Source of the DNA: SVTX01 sp045602385
GTDB lineage: Bacteria; Bacillota; Clostridia; Oscillospirales; CAG-272
NCBI GenBank assembly: GCA_045602385.1
Contig: JAZSBL010000030.1
Location: 7,782 to 71,781 of the forward strand
Reading direction: 5' to 3'
DNA: 64,000 nt
Shown in pieces: positions 1-7,680 of this stretch. Numbering within the stretch: position 1 is the stretch's first letter; each line of letters begins with the position of its first letter. The notes under the pieces are model-generated. The model had not been told where the DNA came from and ran no database searches. It saw nothing but the letters and a program-made list of their open reading frames with translations. The position numbers and the translations under genes were made by a program.

Positions 1-755
1 TTTTCGCTCTGCTGTTCAAAGGACTTGTCGGGATTGTATCCGATAGCGGTAATATAGTTGGTAAGCGCGTCAAGCCATACGTAGGTCACGTGTCTGGGAT
101 CGAAATCTACCGGAATACCCCAAGTAAAGGACGTACGCGATACGCAAAGATCCTGAAGTCCTCCCTCGACCTTCAAGAAGTTGTTTACCATCTCCTTCTT
201 GCGGCTCTCGGGCTGAATGAAATCGGGGTTCTCCTCAATGTGCTTAAGCAACCTGTCGGCGTACTTGCTCATCTTAAAGAAGTATGCCTCCTCCTCTGCT
301 CTCTGCACGGGTCTGCCGCAGTCGGGGCACTTGCCGCCCTCTGCCTGAGTTTCGGTAAAGAATGACTCACAGGGAGTGCAATACCAGCCCTCATACTTTC
401 CTTTATATATATCGCCCTGCTCGTAGAACTTCTTAAATATCTTTTTTACCGCCGCCTCGTGGTAATCGTCAGTCGTGCGGATAAAGTGGTCGTAGGACAC
501 GTTCATCTTGTCCCAAAGCTCGCGGATCTCACCTGCAACGCCGTCAACGTAAGCCTTGGGTGTGATGCCCGCCTCACGCGCGAGGTCCTCTATCTTCTGT
601 CCGTGCTCGTCCGTACCCGTGCACATGAATACGTCAAAGCCCATCTCTCTTTTATATCTTGCCATAGCGTCTGTGGCGATAGCCTCGTAGGTATTGCCAA
701 AGTGCGGCTTCTTGGATGCGTATGCAATTGCCGTTGTAATGTAGTACTTATTCAT
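1..755 (-). CDS. metG: methionyl-tRNA synthetase, N-terminal part (runs off the window)
   Basis: This is the N-terminal ~251 codons of a class I methionyl-tRNA synthetase, which charges tRNA-Met in the cytoplasm. The protein starts MNKYYITTAI and has the HIGH-type motif as PHFGN near residue 20, followed by the typical TGTDEHGQKI stretch. Two CxxC knuckles (CTPC and CPDC, residues ~125-145) form the zinc-binding insert expected of the MetG1 type. The start at 755 lies about 65 nt downstream of a good minus-strand promoter. The 3' two thirds (KMSKS loop, anticodon domain) are outside the window. Identification is secure from the motifs. Confidence 0.96.
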   Translation of the reverse strand, partial: MNKYYITTAIAYASKKPHFGNTYEAIATDAMARYKREMGFDVFMCTGTDEHGQKIEDLAREAGITPKAYVDGVAGEIRELWDKMNVSYDHFIRTTDDYHEAAVKKIFKKFYEQGDIYKGKYEGWYCTPCESFFTETQAEGGKCPDCGRPVQRAEEEAYFFKMSKYADRLLKHIEENPDFIQPESRKKEMVNNFLKVEGGLQDLCVSRTSFTWGIPVDFDPRHVTYVWLDALTNYITAIGYNPDKSFEQQSE

Positions 756-826
756 TTTGTCACCTTACACTGCGAATGGGCAGTGCCTTTCACAATTTAC
801 CGCTTATAATGTCACGGTTATTAATC

Positions 827-855
827 ATTATACCAAATCTAAAAATATTTTACAA
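827..855 (-). promoter_or_regulatory. metG promoter
   Basis: On the minus strand, TTGTAA (855-850) and TATAAT (832-827) are separated by 17 bp. The leader to the metG start is only ~65 nt, too short for a T-box riboswitch, so metG appears simply transcribed from a housekeeping-type promoter. Confidence 0.6.
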
Positions 856-995
856 TAGATATTTCAAAATTTCTGCGTTATTTTTGGAAAAGCTCCTGGT
901 TTTTTGGCTTAAAGTAAATAATAGTAATAATTTGCAAAAATAGGTAACAATGGAAATTATTAGGGTGTGTTTGTTAATTATCTATCACAGATTCT

Positions 996-1011
996 TGACA
1001 ATTATTTGTCA
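996..1011. promoter_or_regulatory. inverted repeat TGACAA-TTAT-TTGTCA, candidate operator
   Basis: This is a perfect 6-bp inverted repeat with a 4-bp spacer, 80 bp upstream of the first BMC-operon promoter. The geometry is like sites of the Crp/Fnr superfamily or a Rex-like redox regulator. No matching regulator gene is in the window, so the assignment is open. Confidence 0.35.
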
Positions 1012-1090
1012 GTGGCAAATTTTTATAAATCACCCCAAAATTCGACGGCGCGATTTAGTGCATTTTTCACAGTACTCTTAAAAAAAGCTA

Positions 1091-1119
1091 TTGCAATTTA
1101 AAGAAAAATCTGCTATAAT
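1091..1119 (+). promoter_or_regulatory. upstream promoter (P1) of the BMC operon
   Basis: TTGCAA (1091-1096) and TATAAT (1114-1119) are spaced 17 bp apart, with TGC directly before the -10 giving an extended -10. It is the first of two tandem promoters ahead of ackA. Confidence 0.65.
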
Positions 1120-1204
1120 GATGGCGTGAAAGTGTGTCTTGCGGTGCGCTTTGCGACAAAACGGGCGTTTTTTGCGCTCTTTTGCCGAAAAACGCAGCAA
1201 ATTG

Positions 1205-1232
1205 TTGACAAGACCCACCGTGCAATTATAAT
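1205..1232 (+). promoter_or_regulatory. downstream promoter (P2) of the BMC operon
   Basis: A consensus TTGACA (1205-1210) and TATAAT (1227-1232) are spaced 16 bp apart, about 35 nt before the acetate kinase start. Its strength suggests it is the main promoter or is tightly repressed when substrate is absent. Confidence 0.7.
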
Positions 1233-1273
1233 TTATCTGCCGAAATGCGGCAGCGGAAAGGAATCATGCAAAA

Positions 1274-2467
1274 ATGAAAATTCTTGTCATTAATGCAGGA
1301 AGCAGCTCGCTTAAATATCAGCTCTTTGATATGACAACGGGCGCTGTATTGGCCAGAGGCTTGTGCGAAAAGATCGGTCTTACCGGTGCTATCACTCATA
1401 AGCGTCCCGGCAAGCCTAACTACGCAGAGGATTATCCTATGCCCACTCACAACGAAGCTATCGCTCTCGTTCTCAAGCTTCTTACGGATCCTGAGCTCGG
1501 AGTTATCGAAAGCGTCGATGAGATCAGCGCAGTAGGTCATCGCTTTGCACACGGAGGTAAGCTCAATAAGTCTTGTTTCCTTGGCGAAGAGGAGATCAAG
1601 TATATCGAGTCTATCATTCCGATCAACCCCCTCCACGGACCACCCGCGCTCAAGGGCGTTTCGGCTTGTAAGGCAGTCCTCCCGAACGTACCCCACGTAG
1701 GCGTATTCGATACGTCCTTCTATTCCAGCTTTGACGAGAAGGCATACATTTATCCCCTTCCTTATGAGTGGTATGAGAAGTACGGCGTTCGTCGCTACGG
1801 CTTCCACGGCACGTCGCACCGCTACGTATCCGCAAAGGCTTGTGAGTTCCTCGGCCTTGACTACAACAAGACAAAGATAGTTTCCTGCCACATCGGTTCA
1901 GGTTCTTCTATAACAGCTATCGACTGCGGAGTTGCAGTTGATACATCAATGGGCTTTACCCCCCAGGACGGTCTTCCCATGGGAACACGCTGCGGCGGTA
2001 TCGACCCCTCTATCGTTGAGTACGTTTGCAAGCAGAGCGGTATGACCGTATCCGAGGTAAACGACGCGCTCAACAAGAAGTCCGGACTTCTCGGAGTTTC
2101 CGGCGTATCCAACGACATGCGTGACGTCCGCGCAGCAGCCGCAGACGGTAACGCTCGCGCACAGCTCGCGGCAGATCTTCTTACACGCTATGCTAAGAAG
2201 ATAATCGGCTCTTATGTGGCAGAGATGAACGGAATCGACGTTCTTATCTTCACAGCAGGCCTTGGCGAAAACGATGAGATCGCGCGCCAGGAGATCGGCG
2301 ATAACATGGAATTCTTCGGCATCAAGATCGACAGAGACGTCAATCTCAATGCTCCCAGAGGCGAGAACCTTGTTATCAGCACTCCCGACTCCAAGGTAAA
2401 GGTCGTTATCATTCCCACCGACGAGGAATTCATGATCGCATCCGACACATACAACCTCGTCAAATAA
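1274..2467 (+). CDS. ackA: acetate/propionate kinase
   Basis: The 397-residue protein has the usual length for acetate kinase. It shows the N-terminal ASKHA motif NAGSSSLKYQ, GHRFAHGG near residue 90, GVFDTSFY and GFHGTSHR. It makes ATP from acyl-phosphate and ADP. As first gene of the BMC operon it most likely handles propionyl-phosphate released by PduL, closing the propanediol route with substrate-level phosphorylation. No terminal amphipathic encapsulation helix is visible, so it probably works in the cytosol outside the shell. A purine-rich site (AAAGGA) precedes the ATG. The family is certain; substrate preference is inferred from the neighbours. Confidence 0.96.
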   Translation: MKILVINAGSSSLKYQLFDMTTGAVLARGLCEKIGLTGAITHKRPGKPNYAEDYPMPTHNEAIALVLKLLTDPELGVIESVDEISAVGHRFAHGGKLNKSCFLGEEEIKYIESIIPINPLHGPPALKGVSACKAVLPNVPHVGVFDTSFYSSFDEKAYIYPLPYEWYEKYGVRRYGFHGTSHRYVSAKACEFLGLDYNKTKIVSCHIGSGSSITAIDCGVAVDTSMGFTPQDGLPMGTRCGGIDPSIVEYVCKQSGMTVSEVNDALNKKSGLLGVSGVSNDMRDVRAAAADGNARAQLAADLLTRYAKKIIGSYVAEMNGIDVLIFTAGLGENDEIARQEIGDNMEFFGIKIDRDVNLNAPRGENLVISTPDSKVKVVIIPTDEEFMIASDTYNLVK

Positions 2468-2516
2468 TTTTGAAAAATAAAAATTAAAATACACTTTTGC
2501 GAAAGGAAAAACAAAA

Positions 2517-3338
2517 ATGGCACAGTCATCCTTTGAAATCAAAAAAGAAATCTGCGACATTGGTAAGAGAATCTACGACCACGGCTTCGTAGCTGCCAAT
2601 GACGGAAACATCTCTGTAAAAGTAGGACCTAACGAGTTCTACTGCACACCTACCGGTGTATCCAAGGGTTACATGACACCCGATATGATCATCAAGGTAG
2701 ACGGCAAGGGCAACAAGATCGACGGTAAGCTCAATCCCTCCTCCGAGATCAAGATGCACATGAGAGTCTTCCAGGAGCGCCCCGACGTTAACGCTGTAGT
2801 TCACGCTCATCCCCCTGTTGCAACTGCATTCACAGTTGCAGGCGTTGAGCTTGACCAGTACATACTCCCCGAGGCGATCCTTACAATAGGTAACGTTCCT
2901 ACCTGCGATTACGGTATGCCCTCCACAATGGAGATCCCGGATTCGCTTATGCCCTACATCCAGAAGCACGACGCGTTCCTTCTTAAGAACCACGGTGCTC
3001 TTACAGTAGGTAACACACTTCTCAGAGCTTGCTTCACAATGGAAGAGGTTGAGTTCAATGCAAAGATCAACCTTTACGCTCGTCAGATCGGTGTCGGCGC
3101 AAACGCTCACATCGAGGAGATCTCCTGCCACGAGCTTGAGAGACTTATGGAGCTCCGTAAGAAAATGGGTCTTCCCGGTAAGCACCCCGGATGCAAGACA
3201 TGCCCCAATAAGGGTACTCCCAACTGCAAGTGCGCTGACGGTAAGTGCAGCTGCGACAGCCACGGCACACAGGCAACAGGCGAGGATGCTCTCGTTGCTG
3301 AGATCACAAGAAAAGTTCTCGCTGCTCTCGGTAGATAA
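2517..3338 (+). CDS. class II aldolase (L-fuculose/L-rhamnulose-1-phosphate type) with Cys-rich linker and encapsulation tail
   Basis: This is a zinc class II aldolase of the FucA/AraD family. Residues ~1-215 form the catalytic domain, with the HAH zinc pair in VVHAHPPVA and the third histidine in LKNHGALTVG. It would split fuculose- or rhamnulose-1-phosphate to DHAP and L-lactaldehyde, the precursor of 1,2-propanediol. Two features lie beyond the normal C-terminus. Residues ~222-242 contain six cysteines in a GC..C, C.C, C.C pattern. The last ~18 residues (EDALVAEITRKVLAALGR) form an amphipathic helix like a microcompartment encapsulation peptide. The position between ackA and the aldehyde dehydrogenase fits the fucose/rhamnose class of glycyl-radical BMC. 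The exact sugar phosphate is not readable from sequence. Confidence 0.9.
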   Translation: MAQSSFEIKKEICDIGKRIYDHGFVAANDGNISVKVGPNEFYCTPTGVSKGYMTPDMIIKVDGKGNKIDGKLNPSSEIKMHMRVFQERPDVNAVVHAHPPVATAFTVAGVELDQYILPEAILTIGNVPTCDYGMPSTMEIPDSLMPYIQKHDAFLLKNHGALTVGNTLLRACFTMEEVEFNAKINLYARQIGVGANAHIEEISCHELERLMELRKKMGLPGKHPGCKTCPNKGTPNCKCADGKCSCDSHGTQATGEDALVAEITRKVLAALGR

Positions 3339-3376
3339 TTCGTTTTCACGAAATCCAAGAGAAAGGAGAACCCAAT

Positions 3377-4843
3377 ATGCTTAAAAACTTATCTGAGGCG
3401 CAGATCAATGCGATCGTCGCAAACGTCGTCGCCGAAATGAGAAAGCCCGCCGCTCCCGCGGCACAGGCAGAAAAGAAGGCTTGGGACTCCACTCAGTATA
3501 TGGGACGTAAGCTCATCGGAGTTTACGAAACCATGGAGGAGGCTATCGAGGTCGCAAACGCAGGATATACTGCAGTTCGCGCAATGAGCGTAGCGCAGAG
3601 AGAGAAGATCATTACCGCTATAAGAGAGCTTACACGCGCAGAGGCGCAGACAATGGCGGCTCTCGGTGTTTCGGAAACAAAAATGGGCCGTGTTGACCAC
3701 AAGTATGCAAAGCACGTGCTTGTTGCTGACAAGACTCCCGGAACCGAGGATATCATCGAGGAGGCTAAGACGGGCGACAGCGGTCTTACCCTCACCGAGA
3801 TGGCTCCCTTCGGTGTAGTCGGTGCGATCACTCCCTCCACCAACCCTTCAGAAACAGTTATTTGTAACAGTATCGGTATGATAGCCGCAGGAAACGGCGT
3901 TGTTTTCAACCCCCACCCCGGCGCTATCGCTACCTCAAACTACGCAGTTGACCTTGTCAACCGCGCGGTTTACAGCGCGGGCGGCCCCCGCGTGCTCGTA
4001 GCGAGCGTGGTAAAGCCCACTCTCGATACAGCAAACGTAATGTACAAGCATCCGTCAATCAAGCTTCTCGTTTGCACGGGAGGCCCCGGAGTGGTCAAAG
4101 CTGTCCTTTCCTCCGGTAAGAAGGCTATCGGCGCGGGCGCGGGTAACCCCCCCGTTATCGTCGATGACACGGCGGATATCGATAAGGCTGCAAAGGACAT
4201 TATCGACGGCTGTACGTTTGATAACAACCTTCCCTGCATCGCGGAAAAGGAAGTCTTCGTCTTTGAAAACGTCGCAGACAGACTCATCGCGGGCATGCAG
4301 AAGAACGGCTGTATAAAGCTCACTCGCGCTCAGGCGGACGAGCTTGCAAAGGTAGTTCTCGTTGAAAAGACCGACAAGTCGGGCAGAACGAAGAAGATCG
4401 TTAACCGTGACTGCGTCGGACGTGATTGCAAGGTCATCCTTGAAAAGATCGGCATCAAGGTCGGTGACGACATAAGATGCGCTATCGCGGAGGTTCCCTT
4501 CGAGCACGAATTTGTCCAGGAGGAGCTTATGATGCCTATTCTGGGTATCGTTCGCGTCAAGGACATAGACGAAGCTATCAAGCTTGCGGTCAAGGCTGAG
4601 CACGGCAACCGCCATACAGCACACATGCATTCCAAGAATATCGACAATCTCACGGCATTTGCACGCGCGGTTGAAACAACGATCTTCGTAAAGAATGCTC
4701 CCTCTTACGCAGGAATAGGCTTCGGCGGCGAGGGACACACGACCTTTACAATCGCAGGTCCTACCGGCGAGGGTATCACATCGGCGCGCTCCTTTACAAG
4801 AAAGCGCCGCTGCGTAATGGTCGACAGCTTCCGTATTATATAA
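3377..4843 (+). CDS. pduP: CoA-acylating aldehyde dehydrogenase, PduP-like
   Basis: The 488-residue NAD-dependent aldehyde dehydrogenase converts propionaldehyde plus CoA to propionyl-CoA inside the microcompartment. Residues 1-~23 (LSEAQINAIVANVVAEM) are an amphipathic encapsulation helix, followed by an Ala/Pro linker to ~35. The nucleotide-binding region contains TPSTNPSET, and the catalytic cysteine lies in FDNNLPCIAEK. Length and architecture match PduP/EutE. It ends one base before an in-frame ATG of the next frame, but the likelier next start is at 4883. AGGAG precedes its own ATG by 9 nt. Confidence 0.95.
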   Translation: MLKNLSEAQINAIVANVVAEMRKPAAPAAQAEKKAWDSTQYMGRKLIGVYETMEEAIEVANAGYTAVRAMSVAQREKIITAIRELTRAEAQTMAALGVSETKMGRVDHKYAKHVLVADKTPGTEDIIEEAKTGDSGLTLTEMAPFGVVGAITPSTNPSETVICNSIGMIAAGNGVVFNPHPGAIATSNYAVDLVNRAVYSAGGPRVLVASVVKPTLDTANVMYKHPSIKLLVCTGGPGVVKAVLSSGKKAIGAGAGNPPVIVDDTADIDKAAKDIIDGCTFDNNLPCIAEKEVFVFENVADRLIAGMQKNGCIKLTRAQADELAKVVLVEKTDKSGRTKKIVNRDCVGRDCKVILEKIGIKVGDDIRCAIAEVPFEHEFVQEELMMPILGIVRVKDIDEAIKLAVKAEHGNRHTAHMHSKNIDNLTAFARAVETTIFVKNAPSYAGIGFGGEGHTTFTIAGPTGEGITSARSFTRKRRCVMVDSFRII

Positions 4844-4882
4844 ATGGAAGCATCGCAAATTTACAGAAAGGACAGAAACAAA

Positions 4883-6109
4883 ATGGATATTACAGCTTCC
4901 CAGATCGAAAGCATAGTTCGCTCCGTGATAAGCTCCATGGGCGCAGGCGCGGCAGCTCCTAAGGCTGCAGGCGCGATCCCCACGACAGCTCGGGTTGCAA
5001 TGCTTACCGGTACAAAGAAGATTGAAGTACAAGAGCTTCCCATTCCTCCGCTCGGTGACGATGACATTCTCATCCGCGTTGAGGGTGCGGGAATCTGCGG
5101 CACAGACGTCCACGAATGGAAATCCGACCCGTTCGGCCTTATACCCGTTATCCTCGGTCACGAGGGCACCGGTGAGGTCGTTGCAGTCGGAAAGAACATC
5201 AAGGTCGACACCGCAGGAAAGCCTCTCGGAGTTGGCGACAAGATCGTTACCTCTGTTATCAGCTGCGGCGAATGCTACGCATGCCGCATGGTTCCCGGAA
5301 GAACCAACCTCTGTGACAATCAGGGCGTTTTCGGACTTATCGGTGACAAGAGAGGTCAGAACGAGGGCAACCGCGTAAACGGTTGGTTCGCAGATTACAT
5401 GGTCATCAAGGGCGGCCTCGGCGCTACATATTTCCAGGTCAACGAGCTTGACTTAAAGCAGAGAATGATCCTTGAGCTTGCTTGCGTTTGCGTTCACGCG
5501 CTTGAGAGAGGTCAGAAGACAGGTCTTCTCAACTTTGGCTCCAAGGTTCTCGTTCAGGGCTGCGGACCTGTTGGTCTTGTTATGATCACGGTTCTCCGCG
5601 CTGCAGGTATCAACCACATCATTGCGGTTGACGGTAACGAGGACAGACTTAAGGTTGCAGAGAAGATGGGCGCTAAGACGACTATCTGCTTCCGCCGTCC
5701 TGATGAGGACACTCTTGATAAGAGAGTCGCTAAGGTTAAAGCTATCGCTAACGGCGTTGGCGTTGACTTCGCTTACCAGTGCACAGGTGCTCCTGTTGCA
5801 GCTGCAGATATTTACAGCTACATCCGCCGTGGCGGCGGCATGTGCGAAATGGGCTTCTTCGTAAACAACGGCGAGTATCAGGTCAACCCCCACCTCGCTA
5901 TGTGTAACAAGGAGATAGACATCGTAGGCTCATGGGACTACTCCGCAGAGGATTACCCCAAGACAGTGGCATTCCTCAAGCAGTGCCGCGAGATGAATAT
6001 CCCGATCGAGGATCTCATTACTCACTCCTTCCCCCTCGACAAGATGAACGAGGCTATGGAAACAAATGTTGCTCAGGCAGGAATCAAGATCTGCTACATC
6101 AACGAGTAA
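4883..6109 (+). CDS. zinc-dependent medium-chain alcohol dehydrogenase with encapsulation peptide
   Basis: This MDR-family dehydrogenase (408 residues) has GICGTDVHEW and GHEGTGEVV in the GroES-like catalytic domain. Four structural-zinc cysteines lie in the CGECYACR...LC stretch, and the Rossmann GCGPVGLV comes later. It most likely reduces propionaldehyde to propanol, or lactaldehyde to propanediol, recycling NAD+ in the lumen. I chose the ATG at 4883, not 4844: AGAAAGGA sits before 4883, and the protein then begins with DITASQIESIVRSVISSM, a typical N-terminal encapsulation helix with an Ala/Pro linker. Most Pdu systems use an iron ADH (PduQ); a zinc enzyme is known in the fucose/rhamnose glycyl-radical loci. 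Confidence 0.92.
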   Translation: MDITASQIESIVRSVISSMGAGAAAPKAAGAIPTTARVAMLTGTKKIEVQELPIPPLGDDDILIRVEGAGICGTDVHEWKSDPFGLIPVILGHEGTGEVVAVGKNIKVDTAGKPLGVGDKIVTSVISCGECYACRMVPGRTNLCDNQGVFGLIGDKRGQNEGNRVNGWFADYMVIKGGLGATYFQVNELDLKQRMILELACVCVHALERGQKTGLLNFGSKVLVQGCGPVGLVMITVLRAAGINHIIAVDGNEDRLKVAEKMGAKTTICFRRPDEDTLDKRVAKVKAIANGVGVDFAYQCTGAPVAAADIYSYIRRGGGMCEMGFFVNNGEYQVNPHLAMCNKEIDIVGSWDYSAEDYPKTVAFLKQCREMNIPIEDLITHSFPLDKMNEAMETNVAQAGIKICYINE

Positions 6110-6124
6110 TAAGAGGGCGCAAGC

Positions 6125-6457
6125 ATGGCAGCTCTCGGTATGATAGAGGTCTACGGCTACACGACCTCAATAGTTGTTGCTGACGTCGTTGCTAAGACGG
6201 CTGACGTAAAAGTAGTAGCCATTGACAAGAACAAGCCTGCAAATGCAGATGCTTGTCCCGTACCGCTCGTTATGGTAGTCAAGTTTGTTGGTAACGCTGG
6301 CGCAGTTCAGTCTGCGCACGACGCGGGTGTTGCCGAGGCGGAGCGCCGCGGACTTTACATCACGTCAAAGGTTATCGCAGGCCTTGACGATCAGGTTCAG
6401 TGGTTTGCAGAGCTTACCGCAACGGGCAAGGATAAATTCCGAAATCTCGACAAATAA
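6125..6457 (+). CDS. divergent BMC-H shell protein with altered pore segment
   Basis: This 110-residue single BMC-domain protein begins with the family pattern LGMIEVYGYTTSIVVADVVAK and carries the later GNAGAVQSAHDAGVAEAE helix. The short K-I-G-S-G pore loop of the other shell genes is replaced by a longer stretch with a cysteine (NKPANADACPVP), and the C-terminus is extended by ~20 charged residues. It should form shell hexamers facing a pore of different size or chemistry. It starts 15 nt after the alcohol dehydrogenase, with a GAGGG site. Shell role is secure; the pore change is read from the sequence and its effect is inferred. Confidence 0.85.
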   Translation: MAALGMIEVYGYTTSIVVADVVAKTADVKVVAIDKNKPANADACPVPLVMVVKFVGNAGAVQSAHDAGVAEAERRGLYITSKVIAGLDDQVQWFAELTATGKDKFRNLDK

Positions 6458-6511
6458 GTCGAAGAAACAAAATTATAAAAAAATAATTGAAAATAAAAGG
6501 AGAACACACTC

Positions 6512-6787
6512 ATGAATGAAGCACTTGGAATGGTAGAGACCAGAGGACTTGTAGCTGCTATCGAGGCAGCAGATGCTATGGTAAAGGCAGCGAACGTACA
6601 GCTTATCGGCTCCGAGAAGATCGGTAGCGGACTCGTAAGCGTTATGGTTCGCGGCGACGTTGGCGCAGTTAAGGCTGCTGTTGAGGCAGGCGGCGCAGCT
6701 GCAGCTCGTCTTGGCGAGGTTGTTGCAACTCACGTTATTCCCCGCCCCCACACCGACGTTAACAAGCTTCTCCCCACACTTGGTTAA
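6512..6787 (+). CDS. BMC-H hexameric shell protein (PduA-like), copy 1
   Basis: This 91-residue canonical BMC-domain protein has LGMVETRGLVAAIEAADAM, the pore loop EKIGSGLV and the C-terminal HVIPRPH motif. It differs from the product of 7239-7514 by one residue (Arg versus Asn near residue 72). Hexamers of this type tile the facets of the microcompartment and pass small polar metabolites through a central pore. It has a strong AAAGGAG site. A stable hairpin follows at 6799-6836. Confidence 0.96.
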   Translation: MNEALGMVETRGLVAAIEAADAMVKAANVQLIGSEKIGSGLVSVMVRGDVGAVKAAVEAGGAAAARLGEVVATHVIPRPHTDVNKLLPTLG

Positions 6788-6798
6788 GTAAAAGTGAA

Positions 6799-6836
6799 GA
6801 GTGAAAAGTGAAGAGTTAATGCTTCGCTTTTCACTC
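6799..6836 (+). other. hairpin between shell genes (no U-tract)
   Basis: A 15-bp stem (6799-6813 with 6822-6836, one G-U pair) closes an 8-nt loop in the gap between two BMC-H genes. No poly-T follows, so it is unlikely to be a full terminator. It may protect the 3' end of the upstream shell message. Confidence 0.55.
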
Positions 6837-6864
6837 CCCAAATTACTTATTAAGGAGAAAAACT

Positions 6865-7149
6865 ATGGAAAACGCTATCGCTTTGCTTGAGGTTCAAGCT
6901 ATGGTAACGGCTATCGTCGGTCTTGACGCAATGGTCAAGGCGGCGAACGTCAAGCTTATCCACGTTGAAAAGCGTCTTGGCGGCAGACTCGTAACAGTTG
7001 TTGTCGAGGGTTCTGTTTCCGCAGTTACCGCCGCTCTTGAGGCAGGCGTTGAGGCGGCAAAGACCGTTGGCAACGTTGCATGCGCAGAGGTTATCGCTCG
7101 TCCGCACGCAGACATCGTGAGATTTATCAAAACAGATAAGGGCGTTTAA
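6865..7149 (+). CDS. BMC-H hexameric shell protein, pore variant
   Basis: This 94-residue single BMC-domain protein begins ALLEVQAMVTAIVGLDAM and ends with VIARPHADI. The pore loop reads EKRLGGRLV where its neighbours have EKIGSGLV, so the hexamer pore is lined differently. It shares the family fold but is clearly diverged from the copies on either side. AAGGAG lies 8 nt before the ATG. Together with the other shell genes it gives the compartment at least three hexamer types with distinct pores. Confidence 0.95.
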   Translation: MENAIALLEVQAMVTAIVGLDAMVKAANVKLIHVEKRLGGRLVTVVVEGSVSAVTAALEAGVEAAKTVGNVACAEVIARPHADIVRFIKTDKGV

Positions 7150-7238
7150 TTTTCCCTTATCCAAACACAAAAATTAATCGGGAAATCCCGAATAATCTAA
7201 ATTTTTAAAAATTTTTATCCAAAAAGGAGAATTTTACT

Positions 7239-7514
7239 ATGAATGAAGCTCTTGGAATGGTAGAGACCAGAGGACTTGTAGCTGCTATCGAGGCAGCAGA
7301 TGCTATGGTTAAGGCAGCAAACGTACAGCTTATCGGCTCCGAGAAGATCGGTAGCGGACTCGTAAGCGTTATGGTTCGCGGCGACGTTGGTGCAGTTAAG
7401 GCTGCTGTTGAGGCAGGCGGCGCAGCTGCAGCAAACCTCGGTGAGGTTGTTGCAACTCACGTTATTCCCCGTCCTCACACCGACGTTAACAAGCTTCTCC
7501 CCACACTCGGCTAA
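7239..7514 (+). CDS. BMC-H hexameric shell protein (PduA-like), copy 2
   Basis: This 91-residue protein is nearly identical to the product of 6512-6787: one amino acid changes and about a dozen mostly synonymous base changes are seen by eye. It carries the KIGSG pore loop and the HVIPRPH motif. The pair flanks a diverged third shell gene, so the duplication is either a non-adjacent copy or is kept similar by gene conversion. Dosage of the main facet protein is the simplest role. A strong hairpin follows at 7544-7573. Confidence 0.96.
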   Translation: MNEALGMVETRGLVAAIEAADAMVKAANVQLIGSEKIGSGLVSVMVRGDVGAVKAAVEAGGAAAANLGEVVATHVIPRPHTDVNKLLPTLG

Positions 7515-7543
7515 TATAAGTCGAATCGGGAAAGTCCCGGGAC

Positions 7544-7573
7544 GTGTCCTGCCCGTATTCACGGGCGGGACAC
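7544..7573 (+). other. strong hairpin between shell genes and pduL
   Basis: A 13-bp GC-rich stem (7544-7556 with 7561-7573, one G-T pair) closes an ATTC tetraloop in the 166-bp gap before pduL. No T-run follows. It could cap the shell mRNA and lower expression of downstream enzyme genes relative to shell proteins. Confidence 0.6.
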
Positions 7574-7680
7574 CCCGCACCCCTTAAAATATATCTCAAA
7601 TTTTCGTATATCCGCGCTCAATGACAGCTTTGAACGTCTTTATATGAAAATTTGCGAGAATTTCTGAAAGGAGTTCTATA

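Larger units (their letters stand above)
756..1273. other. intergenic region between metG and the BMC operon
   Basis: This 518-bp AT-rich gap between divergent genes holds no plausible gene. It contains the metG promoter (minus), a 16-bp inverted repeat at 996-1011, and two plus-strand promoters that drive the BMC operon. A GC-rich leader lies between those two promoters and may fold, but no known riboswitch class is recognisable. Confidence 0.6.

Noticed and set aside
756..860. T-box riboswitch upstream of metG.
   Set aside because: The leader from the promoter is only ~65 nt and contains no T-box sequence.
1226..1891. Long open frame antisense to acetate kinase, and many similar long antisense frames (for example 4055-5161, 10928-12040, 12266-13231).
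   Set aside because: They mirror real genes with strong codon bias, have no ribosome sites and encode Cys/Leu/Val-rich sequences with no recognisable motifs.
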